A stretch of DNA of 64,000 nucleotides, from positions 1,054,001 through 1,118,000 of the forward strand of contig CM050666.1 in NCBI GenBank assembly GCA_027574665.1, given 5' to 3'. This document shows, one piece after another, positions 34,926 to 48,700 of the stretch. This DNA comes from Rhynochetos jubatus. Lineage: Eukaryota > Chordata > Aves > Eurypygiformes > Rhynochetidae. A model generated the notes under the pieces. The model did not search any database, was not told the origin of the DNA, and was given only the letters and a program-made list of their open reading frames with translations. A program made the translations under genes and the position numbers. Numbering within the stretch: the stretch's first letter is position 1; every line of letters starts with the position of its first letter.

Positions 34926-37757
34926 ATGCGCGGCTCGTTGAAGCGTCCGCCCGAACACGGACATCTGAAGCAGCACTGTAATGCGACCAAACAGAAAGAG
35001 TTAGGAGACAATTTCTTGTCCCTTCTTGCTGCGCCTTTGCAGAGCACTGCGTGCCAGAGCAGCCGGACCGCTCTGTTGCTTGCAATCTCCAGTTCCAACA
35101 GTGCCACAGTTCCTCGGCAACAGAAAGAGCTAGGAAGGAATTGCTTACGCTGTTTTCTCTCGCTGTGCTCTAGCAGTTCGTTCCCTTTTCGGCAGAGCGC
35201 GGGACCGCTTGCAAAGCTTAGAAACAAACCTCTCCCTTTTCCTCCAAAAGGGAAAGAGCTACGAGGGAATTTCTTAGCGAAACCTTGTTTGTTTTGGCAG
35301 AGCACTGCATGCCTCTTAAGACAGAGCTCTGTATCCCCGGGAAAGTCGAAATCCACAGGGTCACCTTCTCTGTGCTAACAGGCTCGGAGAGGCTCGAATG
35401 CGCGGCTCGTTGAAGCGTCTGCCCGAACACGGACATCCGAAGCAGCACTGTAATGCGACCAAAGAGAAAGAGTTAGGAGAGAATTTCTTGTCCCTTCTTG
35501 CTGCGCCTTTGCAGAGCACTGCGTGCCAGAGCAGCCGGACCGCTGTGTTGCTTGCAATCTCCAGTTCCAACAGTGCCACAGTTCCTCGGCAACAGAAAGA
35601 GCTAGGAAGGAATTGCTTACGCTGTTTTCTCTCGCTGTGCTCTAGCAGTTCGTTCCCTTTTCGGCAGAGCGCGGGACCGCTTGCAAAGCTTAGAAACAAA
35701 CCTCTCCCTTTTCCTCCAAAAGGGAAAGAGCTACGAGGGAATTTCTTAGCGAAACCTTGTTTGTTTTGGCAGAGCACTGCATGCCTCTTAAGACAGAGCT
35801 CTGGATCCCCGGGAAAGTCGAAATCCACAGGGTCACCTTCTCTGTGCTAACAGGCTCGGAGAGGCTCGAATGCGCGGCTCGTTGAAGCGTCTGCCCGAAC
35901 ACGGACATCCGAAACAGCACTGTAATGCGACCAAACAGAAAGAGTTAGGAGAGAATTTCTTGTCCCTTCTTGCTGCGCCTTTGCAGAGCACTGCGTGCCA
36001 GAGCAGCCGGACCGCTGTGTTGCTTGCAATCTCCAGTTCCAACAGTGCCACAGTTCCTCGGCAACAGAAAGAGCTAGGAAGGAATTGCTTACGCTGTTTT
36101 CTCTCGCTGTGCTCTAGCAGTTCGTTCCCTTTTCGGCAGAGCGCGGGACCGCTTGCAAAGCTTAGAAACAAACCTCTCCCTTTTCCTCCAAAAGGGAAAG
36201 AGCTACGAGGGAATTTCTTAGCGAAACCTTGTTTGTTTTGGCAGAGCACTGCATGCCTCTTAAGACAGAGCTCTGTATCCCCGGGAAAGTCGAAATCCAC
36301 AGGGTCACCTTCTCTGTGCTAACAGGCTCGGAGAGGCTCGAATGCGCGGCTCGTTGAAGCGTCTGCCCGAACACGGCCATCTGAAGCAGCACTGTAATGC
36401 GACCAAACAGAAAGAGTTAGGAGAGAATTTCTTGTCCCTTCTTGCTGCGCCTTTGCAGAGCACTGCGTGCCAGAGCAGCCGGATCGCTGTGTTGCTTGCA
36501 ACCTCCAGTTCCAACAGTGCCACAGTTCCTCGGCAACAGAAAGAGCTAGGAAGGAATTGCTTACGCTGTTTTCTCTCGCTGTGCTCTAGCAGTTCGTTCC
36601 CTTTTCGGCAGAGCGCGGGACCGCTTGCAAAGCTTAGAAACAAACCTCTCCCTTTTCCTCCAAAAGGGAAAGAGCTACGAGGGAATTTCTTAGCGAAACC
36701 TTGTTTGTTTTGGCAGAGCACTGCATGCCTCTTAAGACAGAGCTCTGGATCCCCGGGAAAGTCGAAATCCACAGGGTCACCTTCTCTGTGCTAACAGGCT
36801 CGGAGAGGCTCGAATGCGCGGCTCGTTGAAGCGTCTGCCCGAACACGGACATCCGAAGCAGCACTGTAATGCGACCAAACAGAAAGAGTTAGGAGAGAAT
36901 TTCTTGTCCCTTCTTGCTGCGCCTTTGCAGAGCACTGCGTGCCAGAGCAGCCGGACCGCTGTGTTGCTTGCAATCTCCAGTTCCAACAGTGCCACAGTTC
37001 CTCGGCAACAGAAAGAGCTAGGAAGGAATTGCTTACGCTGTTTTCTCTCGCTGTGCTCTAGCAGTTCGTTCCCTTTTCGGCAGAGCGCGGGACCGCTTGC
37101 AAAGCTTAGAAACAAACCTCTCCCTTTTCCTCCAAAAGGGAAAGAGCTACGAGGGAATTTCTTAGCGAAACCTTGTTTGTTTTGGCAGAGCACTGCATGC
37201 CTCTTAAGACAGAGCTCTGTATCCCCGGGAAAGTCGAAATCCACAGGGTCACCTTCTCTGTGCTAACAGGCTCGGAGAGGCTCGAATGCGCGGCTCGTTG
37301 AAGCGTCTGCCCGAACACGGACATCCGAAGCAGCACTGTAATGCGACCAAACAGAAAGAGTTAGGAGAGGATTTCTTGTCCCTTCTTGCTGCGCCCTTGC
37401 AGAGCACTGCGTGCCAGAGCAGCCGGACCGCTGTGTTGCTTGCAATCTCCAGTTCCAACAGTGCCACAGTTCCTCGGCAACAGAAAGAGCTAGGAAGGAA
37501 TTGCTTACGCTGTTTTCTCTCGCTGTGCTCTAGCAGTTCGTTCCCTTTTCGGCAGAGCGCGGGACCGCTTGCAAAGCTTAGAAACAAACCTCTCCCTTTT
37601 CCTCCAAAAGGGAAAGAGCTACGAGGGAATTTCTTAGCGAAACCTTGTTTGTTTTGGCAGAGCACTGCATGCCTCTTAAGACAGAGCTCTGTATCCCCGG
37701 GAAAGTCGAAATCCACAGGGTCAGCTTCTCTGTGCTAACAGGCTCGGAGAGGCTCGA

Positions 37758-38229
37758 ATGCGCGGCTCGTTGAAGCGTCTGCCCGAACACGGACATCTGA
37801 AGCAGCACTGTAATGCGACCAAACAGAAAGAGTTATGAGAGGATTTCTTGTCCCTTCTTGCTGCGCCCTTGCAGAGCACTGCGTGCCAGAGCAGCCGGAT
37901 CGCTGTCGTGCTTGCAATCTCCAGTTCCAACAGTGCCACAGTTCCTCGGCAACAGAAAGAGCTAGGAAGGAATTGCTTACGCTGTTTTCTCTCGCTGTGC
38001 TCTAGCAGTTCGTTCCCTTTTCGGCAGAGAGCGGGACCGCTTGCAAAGCTTAGAAACAAACCTCTCCCTTTTCCTCCAAAAGGGAACGAGCTACGAGGGA
38101 ATTTCCTAGCGAAACCTTGTTTGTTTTGGCAGAGCACTGCATGCCTCTTAAGACAGAGCTCTGGATCCCCGGGAAAGTCGAAATCCACAGGGTCACCTTC
38201 TCTGTGCTAACAGGCTCGGAGAGGCTGGA
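37758..38229 (+). repeat. Diverged boundary monomer
   Basis: This copy has the CTGAAG, GAGGATTT and GTCGTG markers of domain II. It also has unusual substitutions: T at 37836, A at 38030, C at 38087 and C at 38106. The copy just before it has a private G at 37724. The A at 38030 (GAGAGCGGG) is shared with domain III copies at 47196, 50498, 54746, 56162 and 58050, so the monomer sits where the two variant pools meet. Confidence 0.65.
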
Positions 38230-39173
38230 ATGCGCGGCTCGTTGAAGCGTCTGCCCGAACACGGACATCCGAAGCAGCACTGTAATGCGACCAAACAGAA
38301 AGAGTTAGGAGAGAATTTCTTGTCCCTTCTTGCTGCGCCTTTGCAGAGCACTGCGTGCCAGAGCAGCCGGATCGCTGTGTTGCTTGCAATCTCCAGTTCC
38401 AACAGTGCCACAGTTCCTCGGCAACAGAAAGAGCTAGGAAGGAATTGCTTACGCTGTTTTCTCTCGCTGTGCTCTAGCAGTTCGTTCCCTTTTCGGCAGA
38501 GCGCGGGACCGCTTGCAAAGCTTAGAAACAAACCTCTCCCTTTTCCTCCAAAAGGGAAAGAGCTACGAGGGAATTTCTTAGCGAAACCTTGTTTGTTTTG
38601 GCAGAGCACTGCATGCCTCTTAAGACAGAGCTCTGTATCCCCGGGAAAGTCGAAATCCACAGGGTCACCTTCTCTGTGCTAACAGGCTCGGAGAGGCTGG
38701 AATGCGCGGCTCGTTGAAGCGTCTGCCCGAACACGGACATCCGAAGCAGCACTGTAATGCGACCAAACAGAAAGAGTTAGGAGAGAATTTCTTGTCCCTT
38801 CTTCCTGCGCCTTTGCAGAGCACTGCGTGCCAGAGCAGCCGGACCGCTGTGTTGCTTGCAATCTCCAGTTCCAACAGTGCCACAGTTCCTCGGCAACGGA
38901 AAGAGCTAGGAAGGAATTGCTTGCGCTGTTTTCTCTCGCTGTGCTCTAGCAGTTCGTTCCCTTTTCGGCAGAGCGCGGGACCGCTTGCAAAGCTTAGAAA
39001 CAAACCTCTCCCTTTTCCTCCAAAAGGGAAAGAGCTACGAGGGAATTTCTTAGCGAAACCTTGTTTGTTTTGGCAGAGCACTGCATGCCTCTTAAGACAG
39101 AGCTCTGGATCCCCGGGAAAGTCGAAATCCACAGGGTCACCTTCTCTGTGCTAACAGGCTCGGAGAGGCTGGA

Positions 39174-41061
39174 ATGCGCGGCTCGTTGAAGCGTCTGCCC
39201 GAACACGGACATCCGAAGCAGCACTGTAATGCGACCAAACAGAAAGAGTTAGGAGAGGATTTCTTGTCCCTTCTTGCTGCGCCCTTGCAGAGCACTGCGT
39301 GCCAGAGCAGCCGGACCGCTGTGTTGCTTGCAATCTCCAGTTCCAACAGTGCCACAGTTCCTCGGCAACAGAAAGAGCTAGGAAGGAATTGCTTACGCTG
39401 TTTTCTCTCGCTGTGCTCTAGCAGTTCGTTCCCTTTTCGGCAGAGCGCGGGACCGCTGGCAAAGCTTAGAAACAAACCTCTCCCTTTTCCTCCAAAAGGG
39501 AAAGAGCTACGAGGGAATTTCTTAGCGAAACCTTGTTTGTTTTGGCAGAGCACTGCATGCCTCTTAAGACAGAGCTCTGGATCCCCGGGAAAGTCGAAAT
39601 CCACAGGGTCACCTTCTCTGTGCTAACAGGCTCGGAGAGGCTCGAATGCGCGGCTCGTTGAAGCGTCTGCCCGAACACGGACATCCGAAGCAGCACTGTA
39701 ATGCGACCAAACAGAAAGAGTTAGGAGAGGATTTCTTGTCCCTTCTTGCTGCGCCCTTGCAGAGCACTGCGTGCCAGAGCAGCCGGACCGCTGTGTTGCT
39801 TGCAATCTCCAGTTCCAACAGTGCCACAGTTCCTCGGCAACAGAAAGAGCTAGGAAGGAATTGCTTACGCTGTTTTCTCTCGCTGTGCTCTAGCAGTTCG
39901 TTCCCTTTTCGGCAGAGCGCGGGACCGCTGGCAAAGCTTAGAAACAAACCTCTCCCTTTTCCTCCAAAAGGGAAAGAGCTACGAGGGAATTTCTTAGCGA
40001 AACCTTGTTTGTTTTGGCAGAGCACTGCATGCCTCTTAAGACAGAGCTCTGTATCCCCGGGAAAGTCGAAATCCACAGGGTCACCTTCTCTGTGCTAACA
40101 GGCTCGGAGAGGCTGGAATGCGCGGCTCGTTGAAGCGTCTGCCCGAACACGGACATCCGAAGCAGCACTGTAATGCGACCAAACAGAAAGAGTTAGGAGA
40201 GGATTTCTTGTCCCTTCTTGCTGCGCCCTTGCAGAGCACTGCGTGCCAGAGCAGCCGGACCGCTGTGTTGCTTGCAATCTCCAGTTCCAACAGTGCCACA
40301 GTTCCTCGGCAACAGAAAGAGCTAGGAAGGAATTGCTTACGCTGTTTTCTCTCGCTGTGCTCTAGCAGTTCGTTCCCTTTTCGGCAGAGCGCGGGACCGC
40401 TGGCAAAGCTTAGAAACAAACCTCTCCCTTTTCCTCCAAAAGGGAAAGAGCTACGAGGGAATTTCTTAGCGAAACCTTGTTTGTTTTGGCAGAGCACTGC
40501 ATGCCTCTTAAGACAGAGCTCTGGATCCCCGGGAAAGTCGAAATCCACAGGGTCACCTTCTCTGTGCTAACAGGCTCGGAGAGGCTGGAATGCGCGGCTC
40601 GTTGAAGCGTCTGCCCGAACACGGACATCCGAAGCAGCACTGTAATGCGACCAAACAGAAAGAGTTAGGAGAGGATTTCTTGTCCCTTCTTGCTGCGCCC
40701 TTGCAGAGCACTGCGTGCCAGAGCAGCCGGACCGCTGTGTTGCTTGCAATCTCCAGTTCCAACAGTGCCACAGTTCCTCGGCAACAGAAAGAGCTAGGAA
40801 GGAATTGCTTACGCTGTTTTCTCTCGCTGTGCTCTAGCAGTTCGTTCCCTTTTCGGCAGAGCGCGGGACCGCTGGCAAAGCTTAGAAACAAACCTCTCCC
40901 TTTTCCTCCAAAAGGGAAAGAGCTACGAGGGAATTTCTTAGCGAAACCTTGTTTGTTTTGGCAGAGCACTGCATGCCTCTTAAGACAGAGCTCTGGATCC
41001 CCGGGAAAGTCGAAATCCACAGGGTCACCTTCTCTGTGCTAACAGGCTCGGAGAGGCTCGA
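39174..41061 (+). repeat. Run of four near-identical monomers
   Basis: Four consecutive copies all carry GAGGATTT, GCGCCCTTG, GACCGC and GCTGGCAAAG. They differ only at the GGATCC/GTATCC site and at the GGCTGGAATG/GGCTCGAATG site. Two related monomers with CTTCCTGCG and CAACGG (38702 and 41062) flank the run, five monomers apart, which suggests local amplification of one monomer between them. Confidence 0.7.
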
Positions 41062-41532
41062 ATGCGCGGCTCGTTGAAGCGTCTGCCCGAACACGGACAT
41101 CCAAAGCAGCACTGTATGCGACCAAACAGAAAGAGTTAGGAGAGAATTTCTTGTCCCTTCTTCCTGCGCCTTTGCAGAGCACTGCGTGCCAGAGCAGCCG
41201 GACCGCTGTGTTGCTTGCAATCTCCAGTTCCAACAGTGCCACAGTTCCTCGGCAACGGAAAGAGCTAGGAAGGAATTGCTTGCGCTGTTTTCTCTCGCTG
41301 TGCTCTAGCAGTTCGTTCCCTTTTCGGCAGAGCGCGGGACCGCTTGCAAAGCTTAGAAACAAACCTCTCCCTTTTCCTCCAAAAGGGAAAGAGCTACGAG
41401 GGAATTTCTTAGCGAAACCTTGTTTGTTTTGGCAGAGCACTGCATGCCTCTTAAGACAGAGCTCTGTATCCCCGGGAAAGTCGAAATCCACAGGGTCACC
41501 TTCTCTGTGCTAACAGGCTCGGAGAGGCTGGA
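41062..41532 (+). repeat. 471-bp deletion monomer 1
   Basis: GTAATGCG has become GTATGCG near 41116, removing one base. This copy has CATCCAAAG just upstream, unlike the other three deletion copies, which have CATCTGAAG. It also carries CTTCCTGCG, CAACGG and TTGCGCTG. Confidence 0.9.
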
Positions 41533-44500
41533 ATGCGCGGCTCGTTGAAGCGTCTGCCCGAACACGGACATCCGAAGCAGCACTGTAATGCGACCAAACA
41601 GAAAGAGTTAGGAGAGGATTTCTTGTCCCTTCTTGCTGCGCCCTTGCAGAGCACTGCGTGCCAGAGCAGCCGGACCGCTGTGTTGCTTGCAATCTCCAGT
41701 TCCAAGAGTGCCACAGTTCCTCGGCAACAGAAAGAGCTAGGAAGGAATTGCTTACGCTGTTTTCTCTCGCTGTGCTCTAGCAGTTCGTTCCCTTTTCGGC
41801 AGAGCGCGGGACCGCATGCAAAGCTTAGAAACAAACCTCTCCCTTTTCCTCCAAAAGGGAAAGAGCTACGAGGGAATTTCTTAGCGAAACCTTGTTTGTT
41901 TTGGCAGAGCACTGCATGCCTCTTAAGACAGAGCTCTGGATCCCCGGGAAAGTCGAAATCCACAGGGTCACCTTCTCTGTGCTAACAGGCTCGGAGAGGC
42001 TCGAATGCGCGGCTCGTTGAAGCGTCTGCCCGAACACGGACATCTGAAGCAGCACTGTAATGCGACCAAACAGAAAGAGTTAGGAGAGAATTTCTTGTCC
42101 CTTCTTGCTGCGCCTTTGCAGAGCACTGCGTGCCAGAGCAGCCGGACCGCTGTGTTGCTTGCAATCTCCAGTTCCAACAGTGCCACAGTTCCTCGGCAAC
42201 GGAAAGAGCTAGGAAGGAATTGCTTGCGCTGTTTTCTCTCGCTGTGCTCTAGCAGTTCGTTCCCTTTTCGGCAGAGCGCGGGACCGCTTGCAAAGCTTAG
42301 AAACAAACCTCTCCCTTTTCCTCCAAAAGGGAAAGAGCTACGAGGGAATTTCTTAGCGAAACCTTGTTTGTTTTGGCAGAGCACTGCATGCCTCTTAAGA
42401 CAGAGCTCTGGATCCCCGGGAAAGTCGAAATCCACAGGGTCACCTTCTCTGTGCTAACAGGCTCGGAGAGGCTCGAATGCGCGGCTCGTTGAAGCGTCTG
42501 CCCGAACACGGACATCCGAAGCAGCACTGTAATGCGACCAAAGAGAAAGAGTTAGGAGAGGATTTCTTGTCCCTTCTTGCTGCGCCCTTGCAGAGCACTG
42601 CGTGCCAGAGCAGCCGGACCGCTGTGTTGCTTGCAATCTCCAGTTCCAACAGTGCCACAGTTCCTCGGCAACAGAAAGAGCTAGGAAGGAATTGCTTACG
42701 CTGTTTTCTCTCGCTGTGCTCTAGCAGTTCGTTCCCTTTTCGGCAGAGCGCGGGACCGCTGGCAAAGCTTAGAAACAAACCTCTCCCTTTTCCTCCAAAA
42801 GGGAAAGAGCTACGAGGGAATTTCTTAGCGAAACCTTGTTTGTTTTGGCAGAGCACTGCATGCCTCTTAAGACAGAGCTCTGGATCCCCGGGAAAGTCGA
42901 AATCCACAGGGTCACCTTCTCTGTGCTAACAGGCTCGGAGAGGCTCGAATGCGCGGCTCGTTGAAGCGTCTGCCCGAACACGGACATCCGAAGCAGCACT
43001 GTAATGCGACCAAAGAGAAAGAGTTAGGAGAGGATTTCTTGTCCCTTCTTGCTGCGCCCTTGCAGAGCACTGCGTGCCAGAGCAGCCGGACCGCTGTGTT
43101 GCTTGCAATCTCCAGTTCCAACAGTGCCACAGTTCCTCGGCAACAGAAAGAGCTAGGAAGGAATTGCTTACGCTGTTTTCTCTCGCTGTGCTCTAGCAGT
43201 TCGTTCCCTTTTCGGCAGAGCGCGGGACCGCTGGCAAAGCTTAGAAACAAACCTCTCCCTTTTCCTCCAAAAGGGAAAGAGCTACGAGGGAATTTCTTAG
43301 CGAAACCTTGTTTGTTTTGGCAGAGCACTGCATGCCTCTTAAGACAGAGCTCTGTATCCCCGGGAAAGTCGAAATCCACAGGGTCACCTTCTCTGTGCTA
43401 ACAGGCTCGGAGAGGCTGGAATGCGCGGCTCGTTGAAGCGTCTGCCCGAACACGGACATCCGAAGCAGCACTGTAATGCGACCAAACAGAAAGAGTTAGG
43501 AGAGAATTTCTTGTCCCTTCTTGCTGCGCCCTTGCAGAGCACTGCGTGCCAGAGCAGCCGGACCGCTGTGTTGCTTGCAATCTCCAGTTCCAACAGTGCC
43601 ACAGTTCCTCGGCAACAGAAAGAGCTAGGAAGGAATTGCTTACGCTGTTTTCTCTCGCTGTGCTCTAGCAGTTCGTTCCCTTTTCGGCAGAGCGCGGGAC
43701 CGCTGGCAAAGCTTAGAAACAAACCTCTCCCTTTTCCTCCAAAAGGGAAAGAGCTACGAGGGAATTTCTTAGCGAAACCTTGTTTGTTTTGGCAGAGCAC
43801 TGCATGCCTCTTAAGACAGAGCTCTGTATCCCCGGGAAAGTCGAAATCCACAGGGTCACCTTCTCTGTGCTAACAGGCTCGGAGAGGCTCGAATGCGCGG
43901 CTCGTTGAAGCGTCTGCCCGAACACGGACATCCGAAGCAGCACTGTAATGCGACCAAACAGAAAGAGTTAGGAGAGAATTTCTTGTCCCTTCTTGCTGCG
44001 CCCTTGCAGAGCACTGCGTGCCAGAGCAGCCGGACCGCTGTGTTGCTTGCAACCTCCAGTTCCAACAGTGCCACAGTTCCTCGGCAACAGAAAGAGCTAG
44101 GAAGGAATTGCTTACGCTGTTTTCTCTCGCTGTGCTCTAGCAGTTCGTTCCCTTTTCGGCAGAGCGCGGGACCGCTTGCAAAGCTTAGAAACAAACCTCT
44201 CCCTTTTCCTCCAAAAGGGAAAGAGCTACGAGGGAATTTCTTAGCGAAACCTTGTTTGTTTTGGCAGAGCACTGCATGCCTCTTAAGACAGAGCTCTGTA
44301 TCCCCGGGAAAGTCGAAATCCACAGGGTCACCTTCTCTGTGCTAACAGGCTCGGAGAGGCTGGAATGCGCGGCTCGTTGAAGCGTCTGCCCGAACACGGA
44401 CATCCGAAGCAGCACTGTAATGCGACCAAAGAGAAAGAGTTAGGAGAGAATTTCTTGTCCCTTCTTGCTGCGCCCTTGCAGAGCACTGCGTGCCAGAGCA

Positions 44501-45308
44501 GCCGGACCGCTGTGTTGCTTGCAATCTCCAGTTCCAACAGTGCCACAGTTCCTCGGCAACAGAAAGAGCTAGGAAGGAATTGCTTACGCTGTTTTCTCTC
44601 GCTGTGCTCTAGCAGTTCGTTCCCTTTTCGGCAGAGCGCGGGACCGCTTGCAAAGCTTAGAAACAAACCTCTCCCTTTTCCTCCAAAAGGGAAAGAGCTA
44701 CGAGGGAATTTCTTAGCGAAACCTTGTTTGTTTTGGCAGAGCACTGCATGCCTCTTAAGACAGAGCTCTGGATCCCCGGGAAAGTCGAAATCCACAGGGT
44801 CACCTTCTCTGTGCTAACAGGCTCGGAGAGGCTGGAATGCGCGGCTCGTTGAAGCGTCTGCCCGAACACGGACATCCGAAGCAGCACTGTAATGCGACCA
44901 AAGAGAAAGAGTTAGGAGAGAATTTCTTGTCCCTTCTTGCTGCGCCCTTGCAGAGCACTGCGTGCCAGAGCAGCCGGACCGCTGTGTTGCTTGCAATCTC
45001 CAGTTCCAACAGTGCCACAGTTCCTCGGCAACAGAAAGAGCTAGGAAGGAATTGCTTGCGCTGTTTTCTCTCGCTGTGCTCTAGCAGTTCGTTCCCTTTT
45101 CGGCAGAGCGCGGGACCGCTTGCAAAGCTTAGAAACAAACCTCTCCCTTTTCCTCCAAAAGGGAAAGAGCTACGAGGGAATTTCTTAGCGAAACCTTGTT
45201 TGTTTTGGCAGAGCACTGCATGCCTCTTAAGACAGAGCTCTGGATCCCCGGGAAAGTCGAAATCCACAGGGTCACCTTCTCTGTGCTAACAGGCTCGGAG
45301 AGGCTGGA

Positions 45309-45779
45309 ATGCGCGGCTCGTTGAAGCGTCTGCCCGAACACGGACATCTGAAGCAGCACTGTATGCGACCAAACAGAAAGAGTTAGGAGAGAATTTCTTG
45401 TCCCTTCTTGCTGCGCCTTTGCAGAGCACTGCGTGCCAGAGCAGCCGGATCGCTGTGTTGCTTGCAATCTCCAGTTCCAACAGTGCCACAGTTCCTCGGT
45501 AACAGAAAGAGCTAGGAAGGAATTGCTTACGCTGTTTTCTCTCGCTGCGCTCTAGCAGTTCGTTCCCTTTTCGGCAGAGCGCGGGACTGCTTGCAAAGCT
45601 TAGAAACAAACCTCTCCCTTTTCCTCCAAAAGGGAAAGAGCTACGAGAGAATTTCTTAGCGAAACCTTGTTTGTTTTGGCAGAGCACTGCATGCCTCTTA
45701 AGACAGAGCTCTGTATCCCCGGGAAAGTCGAAATCCACAGGGTCACCTTCTCTGTGCTAACAGGCTCGGAGAGGCTCGA
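45309..45779 (+). repeat. 471-bp deletion monomer 2
   Basis: It has the same one-base loss near 45363. It also has CGGTAACAG (T at 45500), CTGCGCTC, GGGACTGC and CGAGAGAATT. That whole haplotype recurs in the copy at 50027, 4718 bp away, which equals ten monomers minus two bases. Confidence 0.9.
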
Positions 45780-48700
45780 ATGCGCGGCTCGTTGAAGCGT
45801 CTGCCCGAACACGGACATCCGAAGCAGCACTGTAATGCGACCAAACAGAAAGAGTTAGGAGAGAATTTCTTGTCCCTTCTTGCTGCGCCCTTGCAGAGCA
45901 CTGCGTGCCAGAGCAGCCGGACCGCTGTGTTGCTTGCAATCTCCAGTTCCAACAGTGCCACAGTTCCTCGGCAACAGAAAGAGCTAGGAAGGAATTGCTT
46001 GCGCTGTTTTCTCTCGCTGTGCTCTAGCAGTTCGTTCCCTTTTCGGCAGAGCGCGGGACCGCTTGCAAAGCTTAGAAACAAACCTCTCCCTTTTCCTCCA
46101 AAAGGGAAAGAGCTACGAGGGAATTTCTTAGCGAAACCTTGTTTGTTTTGGCAGAGCACTGCATGCCTCTTAAGACAGAGCTCTGGATCCCCGGGAAAGT
46201 CGAAATCCACAGGGTCACCTTCTCTGTGCTAACAGGCTCGGAGAGGCTCGAATGCGCGGCTCGTTGAAGCGTCTGCCCGAACACGGACATCCGAAGCAGC
46301 ACTGTAATGCGACCAAACAGAAAGAGTTAGGAGAGAATTTCTTGTCCCTTCTTGCTGCGCCCTTGCAGAGCACTGCGTGCCAGAGCAGCCGGACCGCTGT
46401 GTTGCTTGCAATCTCCAGTTCCAACAGTGCCACAGTTCCTCGGCAACAGAAAGAGCTAGGAAGGAATTGCTTACGCTGTTTTCTCTCGCTGTGCTCTAGC
46501 AGTTCGTTCCCTTTTCGGCAGAGCGCGGGACCGCTTGCAAAGCTTAGAAACAAACCTCTCCCTTTTCCTCCAAAAGGGAAAGAGCTACGAGGGAATTTCT
46601 TAGCGAAACCTTGTTTGTTTTGGCAGAGCACTGCATGCCTCTTAAGACAGAGCTCTGTATCCCCGGGAAAGTCGAAATCCACAGGGTCACCTTCTCTGTG
46701 CTAACAGGCTCGGAGAGGCTGGAATGCGCGGCTCGTTGAAGCGTCTGCCCGAACACGGACATCTGAAGCAGCACTGTAATGCGACCAAACAGAAAGAGTT
46801 AGGAGAGAATTTCTTGTCCCTTCTTGCTGCGCCTTTGCAGAGCACTGCGTGCCAGAGCAGCCGGATCGCTGTCTTGCTTGCAATCTCCAGTTCCAACAGT
46901 GCCACAGTTCCTCGGCAACAGAAAGAGCTAGGAAGGAATTGCTTACGCTGTTTTCTCTCGCTGTGCTCTAGCAGTTCGTTCCCTTTTCGGCAGAGCGCGG
47001 GACCGCTTGCAAAGCTTAGAAACAAACCTCTCCCTTTTCCTCCAAAAGGGAAAGAGCTACGAGGGAATTTCTTAGCGAAACCTTGTTTGTTTTGGCAGAG
47101 CACTGCATGCCTCTTAAGACAGAGCTCTGTATCCCCGGGAAAGTCGAAATCCACAGGGTCACCTTCTCTGTGCTAACAGGCTCGGAGAGGCTGGAATGCG
47201 CGGCTCGTTGAAGCGTCTGCCCGAACACGGACATCTGAAGCAGCACTGTAATGCGACCAAACAGAAAGAGTTAGGAGAGAATTTCTTGTCCCTTCTTGCT
47301 GCGCCTTTGCAGAGCACTGCGTGCCAGAGCAGCCGGACCGCTGTGTTGCTTGCAACCTCCAGTTCCAACAGTGCCACAGTTCCTCGGCAACAGAAAGAGC
47401 TAGGAAGGAATTGCTTACGCTGTTTTCTCTCGCTGTGCTCTAGCAGTTCGTTCCCTTTTCGGCAGAGAGCGGGACCGCTTGCAAAGCTTAGAAACAAACC
47501 TCTCCCTTTTCCTCCAAAAGGGAAAGAGCTACGAGGGAATTTCTTAGCGAAACCTTGTTTGTTTTGGCAGAGCACTGCATGCCTCTTAAGACAGAGCTCT
47601 GTATCCCCGGGAAAGTCGAAATCCACAGGGTCACCTTCTCTGTGCTAACAGGCTCGGAGAGGCTCGAATGCGCGGCTCGTTGAAGCGTCTGCCCGAACAC
47701 GGACATCCGAAGCAGCACTGTAATGCGACCAAACAGAAAGAGTTAGGAGAGAATTTCTTGTCCCTTCTTGCTGCGCCCTTGCAGAGCACTGCGTGCCAGA
47801 GCAGCCGGACCGCTGTGTTGCTTGCAACCTCCAGTTCCAACAGTGCCACAGTTCCTCGGCAACAGAAAGAGCTAGGAAGGAATTGCTTACGCTGTTTTCT
47901 CTCGCTGTGCTCTAGCAGTTCGTTCCCTTTTCGGCAGAGCGCGGGACCGCTTGCAAAGCTTAGAAACAAACCTCTCCCTTTTCCTCCAAAAGGGAAAGAG
48001 CTACGAGGGAATTTCTTAGCGAAACCTTGTTTGTTTTGGCAGAGCACTGCATGCCTCTTAAGACAGAGCTCTGTATCCCCGGGAAAGTCGAAATCCACAG
48101 GGTCACCTTCTCTGTGCTAACAGGCTCGGAGAGGCTGGAATGCGCGGCTCGTTGAAGCGTCTGCCCGAACACGGACATCCGAAGCAGCACTGTAATGCGA
48201 CCAAAGAGAAAGAGTTAGGAGAGAATTTCTTGTCCCTTCTTGCTGCGCCCTTGCAGAGCACTGCGTGCCAGAGCAGCCGGACCGCTGTGTTGCTTGCAAT
48301 CTCCAGTTCCAACAGTGCCACAGTTCCTCGGCAACAGAAAGAGCTAGGAAGGAATTGCTTGCGCTGTTTTCTCTCGCTGTGCTCTAGCAGTTCGTTCCCT
48401 TTTCGGCAGAGCGCGGGACCGCTTGCAAAGCTTAGAAACAAACCTCTCCCTTTTCCTCCAAAAGGGAAAGAGCTACGAGGGAATTTCTTAGCGAAACCTT
48501 GTTTGTTTTGGCAGAGCACTGCATGCCTCTTAAGACAGAGCTCTGGATCCCCGGGAAAGTCGAAATCCACAGGGTCACCTTCTCTGTGCTAACAGGCTCG
48601 GAGAGGCTGGAATGCGCGGCTCGTTGAAGCGTCTGCCCGAACACGGACATCCGAAGCAGCACTGTAATGCGACCAAACAGAAAGAGTTAGGAGAGGATTT

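Larger units (their letters stand above)
17462..37757 (+). repeat. Homogenisation domain II
   Basis: Forty-three 472-bp monomers. Domain markers are CTCACTG with AAGGTCG (19350, 24542, 29262), TTAGGGAAACC (19822, 25014, 29734), GTCCGCCC with GAGACAATTT and GCTCTGTTG (22182, 27374, 34926), and CTGAAGACAG (30678, 33510). The CAAAGAG copies at 17934, 22654, 27846, 32094 and 35398 are each followed by a GAAACAG copy. The spacing between those pairs is 10, 11, 9 and 7 monomers. Confidence 0.75.
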
